The notes under the pieces are model-generated. The model had not been told where the DNA came from, did no database searches, and worked only from the letters and a program-made list of their open reading frames with translations. This document shows positions 23,665 through 32,167 of a stretch of 64,000 bases of DNA, piece after piece (within the stretch, counting starts at the first letter, position 1; the number at the start of each line of letters is the position of its first letter). Origin of the DNA: Ferirhizobium litorale (lineage in GTDB: Bacteria; Pseudomonadota; Alphaproteobacteria; Rhizobiales; Rhizobiaceae); NCBI GenBank assembly GCA_030028905.1, contig JALDYZ010000016.1, forward strand, positions 1 to 64,000, given 5' to 3'. The translations under genes and the position numbers were made by a program.

Positions 23665-25625
23665 ACGCCCATCCCGGTGCGCTTCGTGTGGTCGCCAATG
23701 TGCTGGCAGACGCTATCCGTCCGGTGCCGCCGATGCCTTTCCAGCAGTGGATCGGCAAGAACATCGTTCTGGTGGATGGTGACCGGAAGGGAGAGTTCTG
23801 GAGCGCCGAGGATGCGCCCTACCTGACCGAAATTGCAGGTTGTCTCAGCCAGGAGCATCCGTGCAACCTGGTGACGGTGCGCAAGTCGCAACAGACCGGT
23901 GTTTCCATCCTTGCGATGGCATGGGTGCTCTACATCGCCGAGATGTGTCCGGACAATGCGCTCTATGTGGCGCCCGGTATCGATCTGTTGCAGGATCTGA
24001 ACAGCGGCAAATTGCAGCCGCTCATCGACACCTGGCAGGAAAAGACCGGCAAGCGCGTTGTCGACGCATCGGGCTCGACGACCTACACGAAGAAAATCGG
24101 CCAGGATACGTTCATCTATCTCGGCAATGCCAACACCAAGAAGGACCTGTCGGGCAAGACGGTCCGCTACGGCGTGAAGGACGAGGTGTCGAAATGGGAA
24201 CTGTTCACCGACGGGTCGGATCCCGAGACACTCTTCTTCGGACGCTTCACGGCTTTTCGCCGGCAGAAGAACTACAAGATCCTCGAGCTTTCGACGCCGG
24301 AGCTCGACAGCGGCGACCCGCTGGGGGAAGGACCAGGTCATTGCCGTATCGACCGTTCGTTCCGGCGTTCCGATCAGCGGTTCTGGCATATCCGGTGCCC
24401 CGAGTGCGGAACCGAGCAGGTCCAGCTGGATCAGAACCTGATCATCGACCGGGGCCATCCGCACCGCACGGCGATGGCATGTGTCAAGTGCGGTCACCGG
24501 ATCTCGGAAATGGAGCGTGTCGTCGCGGTCCGGCAAGGCAGGTACATCCCGACGCTGTCGGGACCGGATCGCCATCCCGGCTTTCATGTCGACGCCTTCA
24601 TGTCGCTGATGATGTCCTACGAGGCAATCGCCGAGGATCGGCTGGCCTCCGAAGGCAAGGGCGAAACCGGCGCAAAGGACTATCACAACCTGGTGCTGGC
24701 GCTGCCCTACCAGATGAAGGGGAATGCGCCTGACCATATCAGGCTGATGGAACGCCGCGAGGCCTACCAGCCTGAAACGATCCCGGCCGGGGGGCTGCTG
24801 TTTGTTGGTGGGGCGGACGTCCAGGGGCATGGCATCTATCTCGAGCTGGTCGCTTTTGGTCAGGACCGGCAGAGCTGGACGGTTGCGGCGGAGTATTTCC
24901 CCGGTGCGACGGACAATCCGACGGCGGGTGCGTGGGTGCTTCTCGATGCGTTTGCCGCGCGCGAGTTTCCCGATGCGCACGGTGTGCTGCGAAAGCTCGA
25001 TGCCCTGGCGGTCGACTCTGGCTACCATACCAGCCAGGTGCTGGAATGGTGCCGGCGCAGGCCCGATACTTATGCGGTGAAGGGTGAACCGGGGCGCGGA
25101 CGGCCGGCCATCAGCCAGCCGCAGCGAAAGTCGGTGACGCGGAAGGGCAAGCGCAAGCGCTACGGCTCGACGATGTCATGGCCGGTCGGCACGTGGTCGC
25201 TCAAGGCGGAGTTCTATGGAAACCTGCACAAGCCCGGACTGGCCGCAGGTGAGCCCTGCGATCCGCCCGGTTACTGCCACTTCCACAAGGAACTCGGCGA
25301 GGAGTATTTCCAGCAGATCACCGCGGAGTACTTCGAGCAGAAGCTACTGCGCGGCAAGCTCTACGAGGAATGGAGACCGCGTCGCGCCGACAATCACTGG
25401 CTCGACTGCCGGATCTATTCGATGGCGATGGCCGAACATCTGGGACTGTCGCGGATGACGGACTCCGAGTGGGCAAAGCTGAGAGCAGAGCGCGAGCCCG
25501 TGGTTGAGGCGGACCTCCTGGCTCCTGCGCCGATCGCCATCCGGGCCGAGCCAAAACCGGAAACGCCTGCGGCCTTGCCGCCGAAGAAAACGGAAGCCGA
25601 AAATCGATGGAAGAAGCGGCGGTAA
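23661..25625 (+). CDS. Terminase large subunit, GpA family
   Basis: 654 residues. The adapted Walker A region reads VRKSQQTGVS (73-82) and the acidic partner is in YGVKDEVSKW. A zinc-like cluster IRCPECG...ACVKCGH lies mid-protein, and nuclease-domain acidic residues follow (FVGGADVQGHG, LDALAVDSGYH). This is the lambda gpA-type ATPase/endonuclease that cuts and pumps DNA into the prohead. The GTG start is coupled to the small subunit. Confidence 0.93.
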   Translation: MNAHPGALRVVANVLADAIRPVPPMPFQQWIGKNIVLVDGDRKGEFWSAEDAPYLTEIAGCLSQEHPCNLVTVRKSQQTGVSILAMAWVLYIAEMCPDNALYVAPGIDLLQDLNSGKLQPLIDTWQEKTGKRVVDASGSTTYTKKIGQDTFIYLGNANTKKDLSGKTVRYGVKDEVSKWELFTDGSDPETLFFGRFTAFRRQKNYKILELSTPELDSGDPLGEGPGHCRIDRSFRRSDQRFWHIRCPECGTEQVQLDQNLIIDRGHPHRTAMACVKCGHRISEMERVVAVRQGRYIPTLSGPDRHPGFHVDAFMSLMMSYEAIAEDRLASEGKGETGAKDYHNLVLALPYQMKGNAPDHIRLMERREAYQPETIPAGGLLFVGGADVQGHGIYLELVAFGQDRQSWTVAAEYFPGATDNPTAGAWVLLDAFAAREFPDAHGVLRKLDALAVDSGYHTSQVLEWCRRRPDTYAVKGEPGRGRPAISQPQRKSVTRKGKRKRYGSTMSWPVGTWSLKAEFYGNLHKPGLAAGEPCDPPGYCHFHKELGEEYFQQITAEYFEQKLLRGKLYEEWRPRRADNHWLDCRIYSMAMAEHLGLSRMTDSEWAKLRAEREPVVEADLLAPAPIAIRAEPKPETPAALPPKKTEAENRWKKRR

Positions 25626-27193
25626 AACCTCGCGTGCGCGTCAAGGCTGGCCGCAGTGCCGGATACATGCGGGATTCGCAATCCGGCGTGATCGCGGCCC
25701 GGCCGGCATCGCTGCGCGAGCATCGCGATGACGTGCGCCGCTCATGGTGGCGGGCAGCGGGGCTCGCCATGGACCTGCTGCAGAACAGCGGGCGCCTTCG
25801 CGGCGTCGCCGACCAGATCATCGCCGACACGGTCGGCGTCGAGCTGACGCTCAATCCGCAGCCGGATCTGACCCGGTTCGGTTACGACCAGAAGGAAGCG
25901 ATCGACTGGATCCGACTGGTCAAGGCCCGTTTCAAGGTCTGGGCATGGAATGCGTCCGAATGCGATTTCCGCGGTAAGTTCACGCTTCCGCAGCAGACGG
26001 ACATCGGCATCCGCAACTGGCTGGCATTCGGCGAGAGCCTGGGCGTTGTGAGCTATATGCCTCGGGTCCAGCGTGAGCGCTATGGTATCCGTACCGGCAC
26101 CAAGTTCCTGCTGTTTTCTCCGACCAAGCTGGTGCAGGACACCAACGAGGTCGAGGGGCTCTATCAGGGCATCATCCACGACGCGAATGGTCGCCCGTCG
26201 CACTACCGGTTCCAGGAGCGGGACGCCGGCATCATCGTCAAGCGCGACTATGCCGCGAGGGACGGGGACGGCCGGCAGCTTGTCATGCATGCCTTCGATC
26301 CGTTCTCGGCCGAGGACGTTCGCGGCATCACGGTGCTCGCCTCGACCTTCCGCAAGTATCTGATGGGCGAGAACCTCGACGATGCGACCGCGCAGATGGC
26401 CTTCCTGCAAACCATCTATGCCGCCGTCCTGACCAGCGACCGCCCGAGCGCGGATGCCTTCGAGGCCCTGTCGGCCCTGAAAGATAGCGGGATCGAGGGC
26501 GGCGACGAGGTTGCGAAGGACTTCGTCAACTATTTTTCCGCCCATCTCGACCGGGCGGCGGAATCGGAAATCCGGATGGGGGCAGGGCCTGGCGTCTCGC
26601 ACCTTGCTCCCGGCGAGAAACTCAGCATCGAGACCGCCAAGGTTCCCGGCAAGGACTATCTGCCGTTCGCAGCCGCCTTGCAGCGGGAAACGGCGCGCGC
26701 CCTCGGCGTGACGTTCGGCGGGTATACGCTGGACTACACGACTGCGACCTATGCCTCGACGATGATGGAAACGGCATCGGTCTGGCCGATCGCCACACGG
26801 CGAACCGACCGGATCGCCGCCCCGCATGTGCTGGTGCCCTATGCCAGCTGGCTCGATGAGATGATCGGCGAAGGCGAGATCCCGTTCAAGGGCGGTGTCG
26901 AAGCCTACCAGGCCAATCGGGATTCGGTCTTGTGGGCGCTTTGCCTCGGACCATCGAAGCCCACGGCCGACGACGAGAAAGCGGCGAAAGCGTCGACCGA
27001 GCGCATCCTCAACGGTACGAGCTCGATCGATGTCGAGGCATCCGCCAATGGTCAGGATCCCGAGGAGATTTTTGAGAGCAACATGCGCTGGCACCAGCGC
27101 TACGCCGATGCCGGCATGCCGTCGCCGTTTGTCCGCAAGACCGGAAGCGAACCGGCGAAAAAGGACGATGCCAGCACGAAGGAAAAAACCTGA
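25607..27193 (+). CDS. Portal protein, lambda family
   Basis: 528 residues with the order typical of lambda gpB: N-terminal RRSWWRAAGLAMDLLQNSGR, then FLLFSPTKLVQD, the crown helices and the conserved YTLDYTTATYASTMMETA. Twelve copies form the channel at the capsid vertex. It overlaps the terminase gene by 19 nt. Confidence 0.92.
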   Translation: MEEAAVKPRVRVKAGRSAGYMRDSQSGVIAARPASLREHRDDVRRSWWRAAGLAMDLLQNSGRLRGVADQIIADTVGVELTLNPQPDLTRFGYDQKEAIDWIRLVKARFKVWAWNASECDFRGKFTLPQQTDIGIRNWLAFGESLGVVSYMPRVQRERYGIRTGTKFLLFSPTKLVQDTNEVEGLYQGIIHDANGRPSHYRFQERDAGIIVKRDYAARDGDGRQLVMHAFDPFSAEDVRGITVLASTFRKYLMGENLDDATAQMAFLQTIYAAVLTSDRPSADAFEALSALKDSGIEGGDEVAKDFVNYFSAHLDRAAESEIRMGAGPGVSHLAPGEKLSIETAKVPGKDYLPFAAALQRETARALGVTFGGYTLDYTTATYASTMMETASVWPIATRRTDRIAAPHVLVPYASWLDEMIGEGEIPFKGGVEAYQANRDSVLWALCLGPSKPTADDEKAAKASTERILNGTSSIDVEASANGQDPEEIFESNMRWHQRYADAGMPSPFVRKTGSEPAKKDDASTKEKT

Positions 27194-27462
27194 TGCCAAC
27201 CATGGTCAAGATCGACGGCACGCTCGTCGACATGGACGACCCTTGCGCGCTGGCGACTGCCCTTCGCGCCGTTCGCTACAAACGGATATCGGGCGGGCAG
27301 ATCGAGGAAAGCGAAATCCGCTCTCCTGTCATGCACCAGCGGATCCGGGTCGCTTCGTCCAGCATTGCCCAGCTCGATGCCGAGATCGTGAAACTCGACG
27401 AGTTGTGCCGCCAGAAAAATGGCCAGTGCCGCATCGGTCGGCGCTGGTCGCTCCGCTACTGA
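27193..27462 (+). CDS. Small head protein, possibly gpW-like head-tail joining protein
   Basis: 89 residues. The segment ATALRAVRYKRISGGQIEES, then IAQLDAEIVKLDELC, has the size and helix-hairpin-helix pattern of lambda gpW, which plugs DNA in filled heads. In lambda W precedes the portal gene and here it follows it. The match is by pattern and context only. Confidence 0.5.
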   Translation: MPTMVKIDGTLVDMDDPCALATALRAVRYKRISGGQIEESEIRSPVMHQRIRVASSSIAQLDAEIVKLDELCRQKNGQCRIGRRWSLRY

Positions 27463-27472
27463 GGAAACAGCC

Positions 27473-28402
27473 ATGAGCTTTGCTTACGGACATATCGCAC
27501 AACGGCTGTTCGACACGCCGTTGATGTATGATGAGCGGAAGGCCGAGGCGTTCCTGCACGGACTCGGCGGGCGCATTGCCGGCAACGATGTCGTCATCGC
27601 CAACCCCGTCGGCGCCATCGATCACGTCGCCTTCGAGACCGGGCGCCCCTCCGCCGGCAAGCTGGGGGACAGGACGGGTCGGCTCTACCAGGCGGCCGGC
27701 GTACTGCCGTTCTATGTGATCGACAATGTCGCCATCATCCCGATCGAGGGAAGCCTTGTGCACAAAGGCGGTTGGGTCGGCTCGTATTCCGGGCAGACAT
27801 CCTATCAGGGCTTGCAAACCCAGATCGCCGCCGTTCGCCAGGCAGGCAGGGCGGGGCGGATCAAGGGCGTGGCCTTCGAGGTCGACAGTTTTGGCGGCGA
27901 GGTCAACGGCGGGTTTGAAACCGCTGCTGCCATCGCCGAGCTTTCGAAGGAAATGCCGACGATCTCGATCCTGACGGATTACGCCTACTCGGCGGGATAC
28001 CTGCTCGCGTCCCAGGCGCGGCAGATCATCATGCCGGAATTCGGAGGCGCGGGATCGATCGGCGTCATCATTCTCCATGCCGATTATTCGCGCGCGCTCG
28101 ACGGAGCCGGCATCAAGGTGACGATCGTTCGCGCCGGCAAGAAGAAGGCCGAGGGCAACCCCTATGAACCGCTTTCCGAAGAGCTGTTCGCCCGCTGGGA
28201 ACAGCAGGCCGAAACGATGCGCGGCAAGTTCGCCGAAGTGGTCGCCAAAGGCCGCCGCGGAAAGATCACCAAGGCCAGGGCACTCGCCACCGAGGCCGAT
28301 GCCTTCGAGGCCGAGGATGCCCTGAAACTCGGACTTGCCGACGCAATCGGCGATCCGACCGCTGCATTCGATGCCTTCGTAAAGGCCGTCAACCGGAGCT
28401 GA
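27473..28402 (+). CDS. S49 family head maturation peptidase (lambda gpC-like)
   Basis: 309 residues of SppA/ClpP-fold serine peptidase. The nucleophile is Ser173 in DYAYSAGYLLAS, with AGSIGVIILHADYSRALDGA following. In lambda-type phages gpC is the prohead protease that processes portal and scaffold. ATG 27473 is 10 nt after the preceding stop and has GAGGAAA upstream. Confidence 0.9.
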   Translation: MSFAYGHIAQRLFDTPLMYDERKAEAFLHGLGGRIAGNDVVIANPVGAIDHVAFETGRPSAGKLGDRTGRLYQAAGVLPFYVIDNVAIIPIEGSLVHKGGWVGSYSGQTSYQGLQTQIAAVRQAGRAGRIKGVAFEVDSFGGEVNGGFETAAAIAELSKEMPTISILTDYAYSAGYLLASQARQIIMPEFGGAGSIGVIILHADYSRALDGAGIKVTIVRAGKKKAEGNPYEPLSEELFARWEQQAETMRGKFAEVVAKGRRGKITKARALATEADAFEAEDALKLGLADAIGDPTAAFDAFVKAVNRS

Positions 28403-28406
28403 AACC

Positions 28407-28973
28407 ATGAACAGTCTGCTTGCCTCTGTCCTGGCCGCGGTGCGGCCGGGAGCGGAACCCCATTCCCTTGCAGAAGGGATCATGCCGGACGCGGAAACGT
28501 CCATATCCGAAACGCCTCCGCTGGGGGCATCAACTGGAGAGTCAACAACGATGACGACCCCATCCAATGCCCCGGCCGGCGCTGCGGCAGTTGCCGACGT
28601 CGTGGCAACGGCTGTCGCGACAGCCACACCGGGCGGAAGCCATGCCGACGGCTACAAGGCCGCAAGTGAGCGCCTCGGCGCAATCATGAGCGCCGACGGC
28701 ATCAAGGGCGACGGCAAGCGCATGGCCGCCGCGCTCGAACTTGCCCAGCAGTCGCCCGGCATGACGGCCGAGGCGATCACCGCCTTCGTCACCACCAACG
28801 TGGCGGCATCTGCGGCGACGACGCCGGCGCCGCAGGGTGGGCAAGCCAGCGGCTACGAGCAGCAGCGCCTGGCTGCCGCAAATCTCGCCCAGCCTTCGCC
28901 AGCAGGGGCTGATGCCTCCAAGGCAGGCATCGACCGCAACGCAATCTTCGCTGCGCGCCGCGCAGCCGTATAG
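28407..28973 (+). CDS. Scaffold-like capsid assembly protein
   Basis: 188 residues, Ala/Thr-rich with a central helical element (ERLGAIMSADGIKGDGKRMA). Its place directly after the peptidase corresponds to lambda Nu3, the scaffold, which in lambda is nested in the C gene. Similar helical modules occur at the C-terminus of S49 phage peptidases. The assignment is mainly contextual. Confidence 0.55.
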   Translation: MNSLLASVLAAVRPGAEPHSLAEGIMPDAETSISETPPLGASTGESTTMTTPSNAPAGAAAVADVVATAVATATPGGSHADGYKAASERLGAIMSADGIKGDGKRMAAALELAQQSPGMTAEAITAFVTTNVAASAATTPAPQGGQASGYEQQRLAAANLAQPSPAGADASKAGIDRNAIFAARRAAV

Positions 28974-28985
28974 GAGGTCTGATCC

Positions 28986-29360
28986 ATGCCCCCCATTGCC
29001 ACTGAAGCCCCGCGCGATCTCGGCTTCCTGCTGACCGAGCTTCCCGGCACGCTGTCGCGCGATGTCGTCACCATCGCCTCCGGATCCGGGAAACTGGAAC
29101 CGGGAACCCTGCTCGCCCAGCTGACCGCAGGCGGCAAGTACGTGCCGTCGCCGGCAACCGGTGCTGACGGATCGCAGACCGCGATCGCCGTGCTCGCCTA
29201 CGGTGTCGACGCCACCAGCGCCGACGCCGAGGCCGTCGTCGTCGCCAACGATGCGGAGGTGAAAAAGCCGATGCTGATCTACGACGCCTCGGTCGACGAC
29301 GACACCAAGCGCAACGCGAAGCTCACACAGCTCCGCGCCCTCAACATCAAGACCCGCTAA
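28986..29360 (+). CDS. Head decoration protein, lambda gpD family
   Basis: 124 residues. The TLSRDVVTIASGSGKLEPGT start and closing LIYDASVDDDTK match gpD, the trimeric stabiliser that binds after capsid expansion. GGAGG lies upstream. It is directly before the major capsid gene, as in lambda. Confidence 0.88.
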   Translation: MPPIATEAPRDLGFLLTELPGTLSRDVVTIASGSGKLEPGTLLAQLTAGGKYVPSPATGADGSQTAIAVLAYGVDATSADAEAVVVANDAEVKKPMLIYDASVDDDTKRNAKLTQLRALNIKTR

Positions 29361-29372
29361 GGAGAGCCTCAC

Positions 29373-30383
29373 ATGTCCGCACCAAACGCCCATAGCGGCG
29401 ATCCGTACAGCCTTGAAAGCCTGACGGCCGCTGTCAACACCGAACCCTACCGCCCGGGACAGATCGGCGCGTCCGGTCTGTTCGAGGAAGACAGCGTTAC
29501 CACCACCATCGTGTCGGTCGAACTGCGCGACGGCAAGCTAGGGCTTGTCGAACCCACTGCTCGCGGTGGTCCCGGCGAAACTACCGGCGACGAGCAGCGC
29601 CGGAAGATCCCGTTTGAAGTCGATCACTATCAGCGCGACGACTCCATCCTTGCCGACGAAGTTCAGAACGTTCGCGAGTTCGGGACCGAAACCGCCCTCG
29701 AGACCATCGAGAACCGCGTCAACCGCAAGGCGCAGCGTCATGCCCGCGACCTGACGATGACGCTCGAACACCAGCGTGTCGGCGCCATCAAGGGCAATGT
29801 GACCTCGAAATCCGGCCAGGTCCTGATCGATCTCTACAATGCTTTCGGCATCGCCGTCCCGGCTGCCGTCTCGCTCGAGCTCGATGTCGAGGGCACCATC
29901 GTGCCGAACCTGTTCCAGGATGTCGTCTACAGCGTCGAGGACGATCTCGACGAACAGTATACCGGCATTCGCGTCTTTACCGGGCGCGACTTCCACAAGG
30001 CGCTGTTCACCCACAAATCGGTGCGCGAGCAGTTCATGATCAACACCGGCATGGTGCTGCTCAAGAACGAAGTCCCTGACGTCTTCTCGTTCGGCGGTGC
30101 GACCTGGGAGCGCTACAAGACCGGGGCCAAGGCAACGGCGGATCTCGGAGCGCCTTACATTGCCGCAAACGAGGCTCGCCTCGTCGTCGAGGGGGTTCCG
30201 GAACTCTTCATCACCCGCTTTGCGCCGGCCGACTACAACGAGACCGTCAATACGCCCGGTCTGCCGTTCTACTCCCGCGCGATCGAGAAGCGGAACGGCA
30301 AGGGCTACGACCTCGAAGTGCAGATGAATGCGATTTCGCTCTGCACCAAGCCGCAGACCCTGCGCAAGCTGACGCTCAGCTGA
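29373..30383 (+). CDS. Major capsid protein, lambda gpE family
   Basis: 336 residues, the usual length for gpE. The E-loop region (GDEQRRKIPFEVDHYQRDDS) and C-terminal KRNGKGYDLEVQMNAISLCT fit the family. It forms the HK97-fold shell. Confidence 0.93.
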   Translation: MSAPNAHSGDPYSLESLTAAVNTEPYRPGQIGASGLFEEDSVTTTIVSVELRDGKLGLVEPTARGGPGETTGDEQRRKIPFEVDHYQRDDSILADEVQNVREFGTETALETIENRVNRKAQRHARDLTMTLEHQRVGAIKGNVTSKSGQVLIDLYNAFGIAVPAAVSLELDVEGTIVPNLFQDVVYSVEDDLDEQYTGIRVFTGRDFHKALFTHKSVREQFMINTGMVLLKNEVPDVFSFGGATWERYKTGAKATADLGAPYIAANEARLVVEGVPELFITRFAPADYNETVNTPGLPFYSRAIEKRNGKGYDLEVQMNAISLCTKPQTLRKLTLS

Positions 30384-30409
30384 GCTTTATCGCTCGCCAC
30401 ACCTGAGAG

Positions 30410-30437
30410 GGAAGCCGGTTCGACCGGCTTCCTGTTT
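30410..30437 (+). terminator. Hairpin after the major capsid gene
   Basis: A 10-bp perfect stem GGAAGCCGGT/ACCGGCTTCC with a 3-nt loop is followed by TGTTTCCC. It may partially terminate or stabilise the capsid mRNA, adjusting levels of downstream genes. Confidence 0.55.
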
Positions 30438-30487
30438 CCCGTGGTCTGCATCCCGCAGCTCACCGGCAACAGGAAAAGGAGATTTCC

Positions 30488-30853
30488 ATGTCCACGAAAA
30501 TCGGCATCGCCTTCGTCAAGGGCGGCATCATTCCGGCGTCCATCCTGAAGAAAGACAAGGATGTGCATGTAGCCCCGCATGAGGCGATCGAGGTCCCGGC
30601 CGCCTATGGCAAGCATCTGATCGACGATAAGTTTGCCTATGCGAAGGCCGTCGAGAAGGTTGCGAAGTCTGGAAAGAAGGAAAGTGCCGCGCCGGAGATG
30701 TCTGTCGATATCGCCAATCAGATCGCGGCGGCCGAGAAGGCTGTGGCAGACGCCGAAGCAAAGCTTGCCGCGGCCGGTGATGAAGTTGCAAAGGCGGCTG
30801 CCACTCTTGAACTGGACGAGGCTGCGGCGGTCCTCAAGAAGCTGAAGAGCTGA
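30488..30853 (+). CDS. Hypothetical virion-assembly protein
   Basis: 121 residues. The N-terminal half (IAFVKGGIIPASILKKDKDV) is beta-like, and the C-terminal half is a long Ala/Lys/Glu coiled coil (AAAEKAVADAEAKLAAAGDE). It is located between capsid and head-tail genes, where lambda has FI. FI-like packaging accessory role is a guess from position. Confidence 0.6.
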   Translation: MSTKIGIAFVKGGIIPASILKKDKDVHVAPHEAIEVPAAYGKHLIDDKFAYAKAVEKVAKSGKKESAAPEMSVDIANQIAAAEKAVADAEAKLAAAGDEVAKAAATLELDEAAAVLKKLKS

Positions 30854-30857
30854 GACG

Positions 30858-31244
30858 ATGGTCGACTGGGAAGCGGCGCGGGCGTTCACCGAACAGGCGT
30901 GCTCGGAGATCTTCGACTACACCGAATGCCAGCTGCTGCCGCGAAAGGAAGGCGTGACGGTCAATCATCCGACCGGAAGTGATCCGGATCGGCTGCCCTT
31001 TACCTTCAAGGGCACGATCGACCTGGAACCGCCGAGCGATCCCATTCCCCGTCATATGTCGCTCGACACAGGCGTGCGCAAGGGTGCCATCTCCTATGAT
31101 GCCGTCCTGACTGCCCATGTCGGCTCCTGGCCATACATCCCGCGCCGCGAGGATCACATCGTCGCTGGCGCCGTCACCTGGAAAATCGTCGCCAAAGAGC
31201 AGGACGGGTCCTCCCGCCCAGCCTTCTATCTTTCGAGGGTGTGA
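30858..31244 (+). CDS. Head-tail joining protein (FII-like by position)
   Basis: 128 residues, beta-rich, with VGSWPYIPRREDHIVAGAVT and a C-terminal strand PAFYLSRV. The size and position correspond to head-tail connector proteins such as FII, but similarity is not obvious by eye. The stop overlaps the next start region (GTGATG). Confidence 0.5.
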   Translation: MVDWEAARAFTEQACSEIFDYTECQLLPRKEGVTVNHPTGSDPDRLPFTFKGTIDLEPPSDPIPRHMSLDTGVRKGAISYDAVLTAHVGSWPYIPRREDHIVAGAVTWKIVAKEQDGSSRPAFYLSRV

Positions 31245-31951
31245 TGCTTGCAGCTGAAGCATTGCGGCTTGCCGCCATCGAGGTCCTCTGCCCGACTGCA
31301 TGTGCGATTGCGGGCGCGGGCTTCCCGACCCTTGCCGGTCGCCGCGTCTTTGACAGCCGGGCGATTGCGATTGTCGATCTCGATCGCAGTGCCGACTACA
31401 CGCCGGCACTCGCGCTATACACTCCGGAGAGTGGCGTTGCCCTTCGTGGTCCCATGGCGGCTGCGGACGATACGGTTGCCGACGCGGTTCTCGATATCGT
31501 CGCCGAGCTCGCGGTCGCCACGGAGGACGGCGAAGGCGGATTTGCCGATGCGCTCCCGGCGACCGACCCCGAAGCCCGCCTTGTGCTCGTGGCCCTTTGC
31601 GCACAGGTTCGCTACCTGCTGGAGCGGAGCCAGGCGGGACTGATCTGGCGGCGGTTGGTCCGGCACGTGGTCAAGATCGAGGAACAGACCTTTGCCGTTC
31701 CTGAACTTGGCCTGCGCTGGCAGCGTGTGACGATGCGGTTTCACTGCGAGATCCGCGACGACGATTTCGGCGGGGCGGGATTGCCGGAACCGATCGCCTC
31801 GCTGCATGCGGCGCTGCCTGACCAGTCCTATGCCAAGGCCAAGCTTGCCGCACTTGCCAGCCATTTTTCGCCCGACGCTCTCCCGGATCTGGGGGGCGTC
31901 ACCATCACCACCGGGACGAACAGTCCCGGCGCCGTCGTCGACTTTCCCTGA
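31244..31951 (+). CDS. Tail completion/terminator-like phage protein
   Basis: 235 residues from ATG 31244 (GAGGG upstream; GTG 31241 possible). It has an N-terminal helix and beta-rich middle (LVLVALCAQVRYLLERSQAG, then WQRVTMRFHCEI) and a Gly/Thr tail. It lies immediately before the sheath module, where neck or tail terminator proteins are encoded. Family not recognised. Confidence 0.5.
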   Translation: MLAAEALRLAAIEVLCPTACAIAGAGFPTLAGRRVFDSRAIAIVDLDRSADYTPALALYTPESGVALRGPMAAADDTVADAVLDIVAELAVATEDGEGGFADALPATDPEARLVLVALCAQVRYLLERSQAGLIWRRLVRHVVKIEEQTFAVPELGLRWQRVTMRFHCEIRDDDFGGAGLPEPIASLHAALPDQSYAKAKLAALASHFSPDALPDLGGVTITTGTNSPGAVVDFP

Positions 31952-31966
31952 CCATCGGAGGCTCGG

Positions 31967-32167
31967 ATGAGCAGCATTCTCTACAGGCCCCGCGAGGGGC
32001 AGCGCATTCGCATGCCGAACGGCCAGCCCGACTGGCCGGCCGATGGGCGTCCCGTCAACTTCGCCAGCCCCTACGAGGCGCGCCTCGTCAAGGATGGCGA
32101 TCTCGTCAAAGTCCAATCCAAACCCGCGCCGAAAGTCCCGGCCGGAAAAACCGGAGGCTCGAACTAA
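31967..32167 (+). CDS. DUF2635 family protein (Mu gp38-like)
   Basis: 66 residues (begins MSSILYRPREGQRIRMPNG). The conserved core LRRxxDGDLV-like reads RLVKDGDLVKV. DUF2635 proteins are encoded directly before the tail sheath in Mu-like phages. Function unknown. The stop abuts the sheath ATG. Confidence 0.75.
   Translation: MSSILYRPREGQRIRMPNGQPDWPADGRPVNFASPYEARLVKDGDLVKVQSKPAPKVPAGKTGGSN

Noticed and set aside
25742-27199. 485-codon minus-strand open frame
   Set aside because: Antisense shadow of the portal gene; His/Arg/Asp-rich with no domain.
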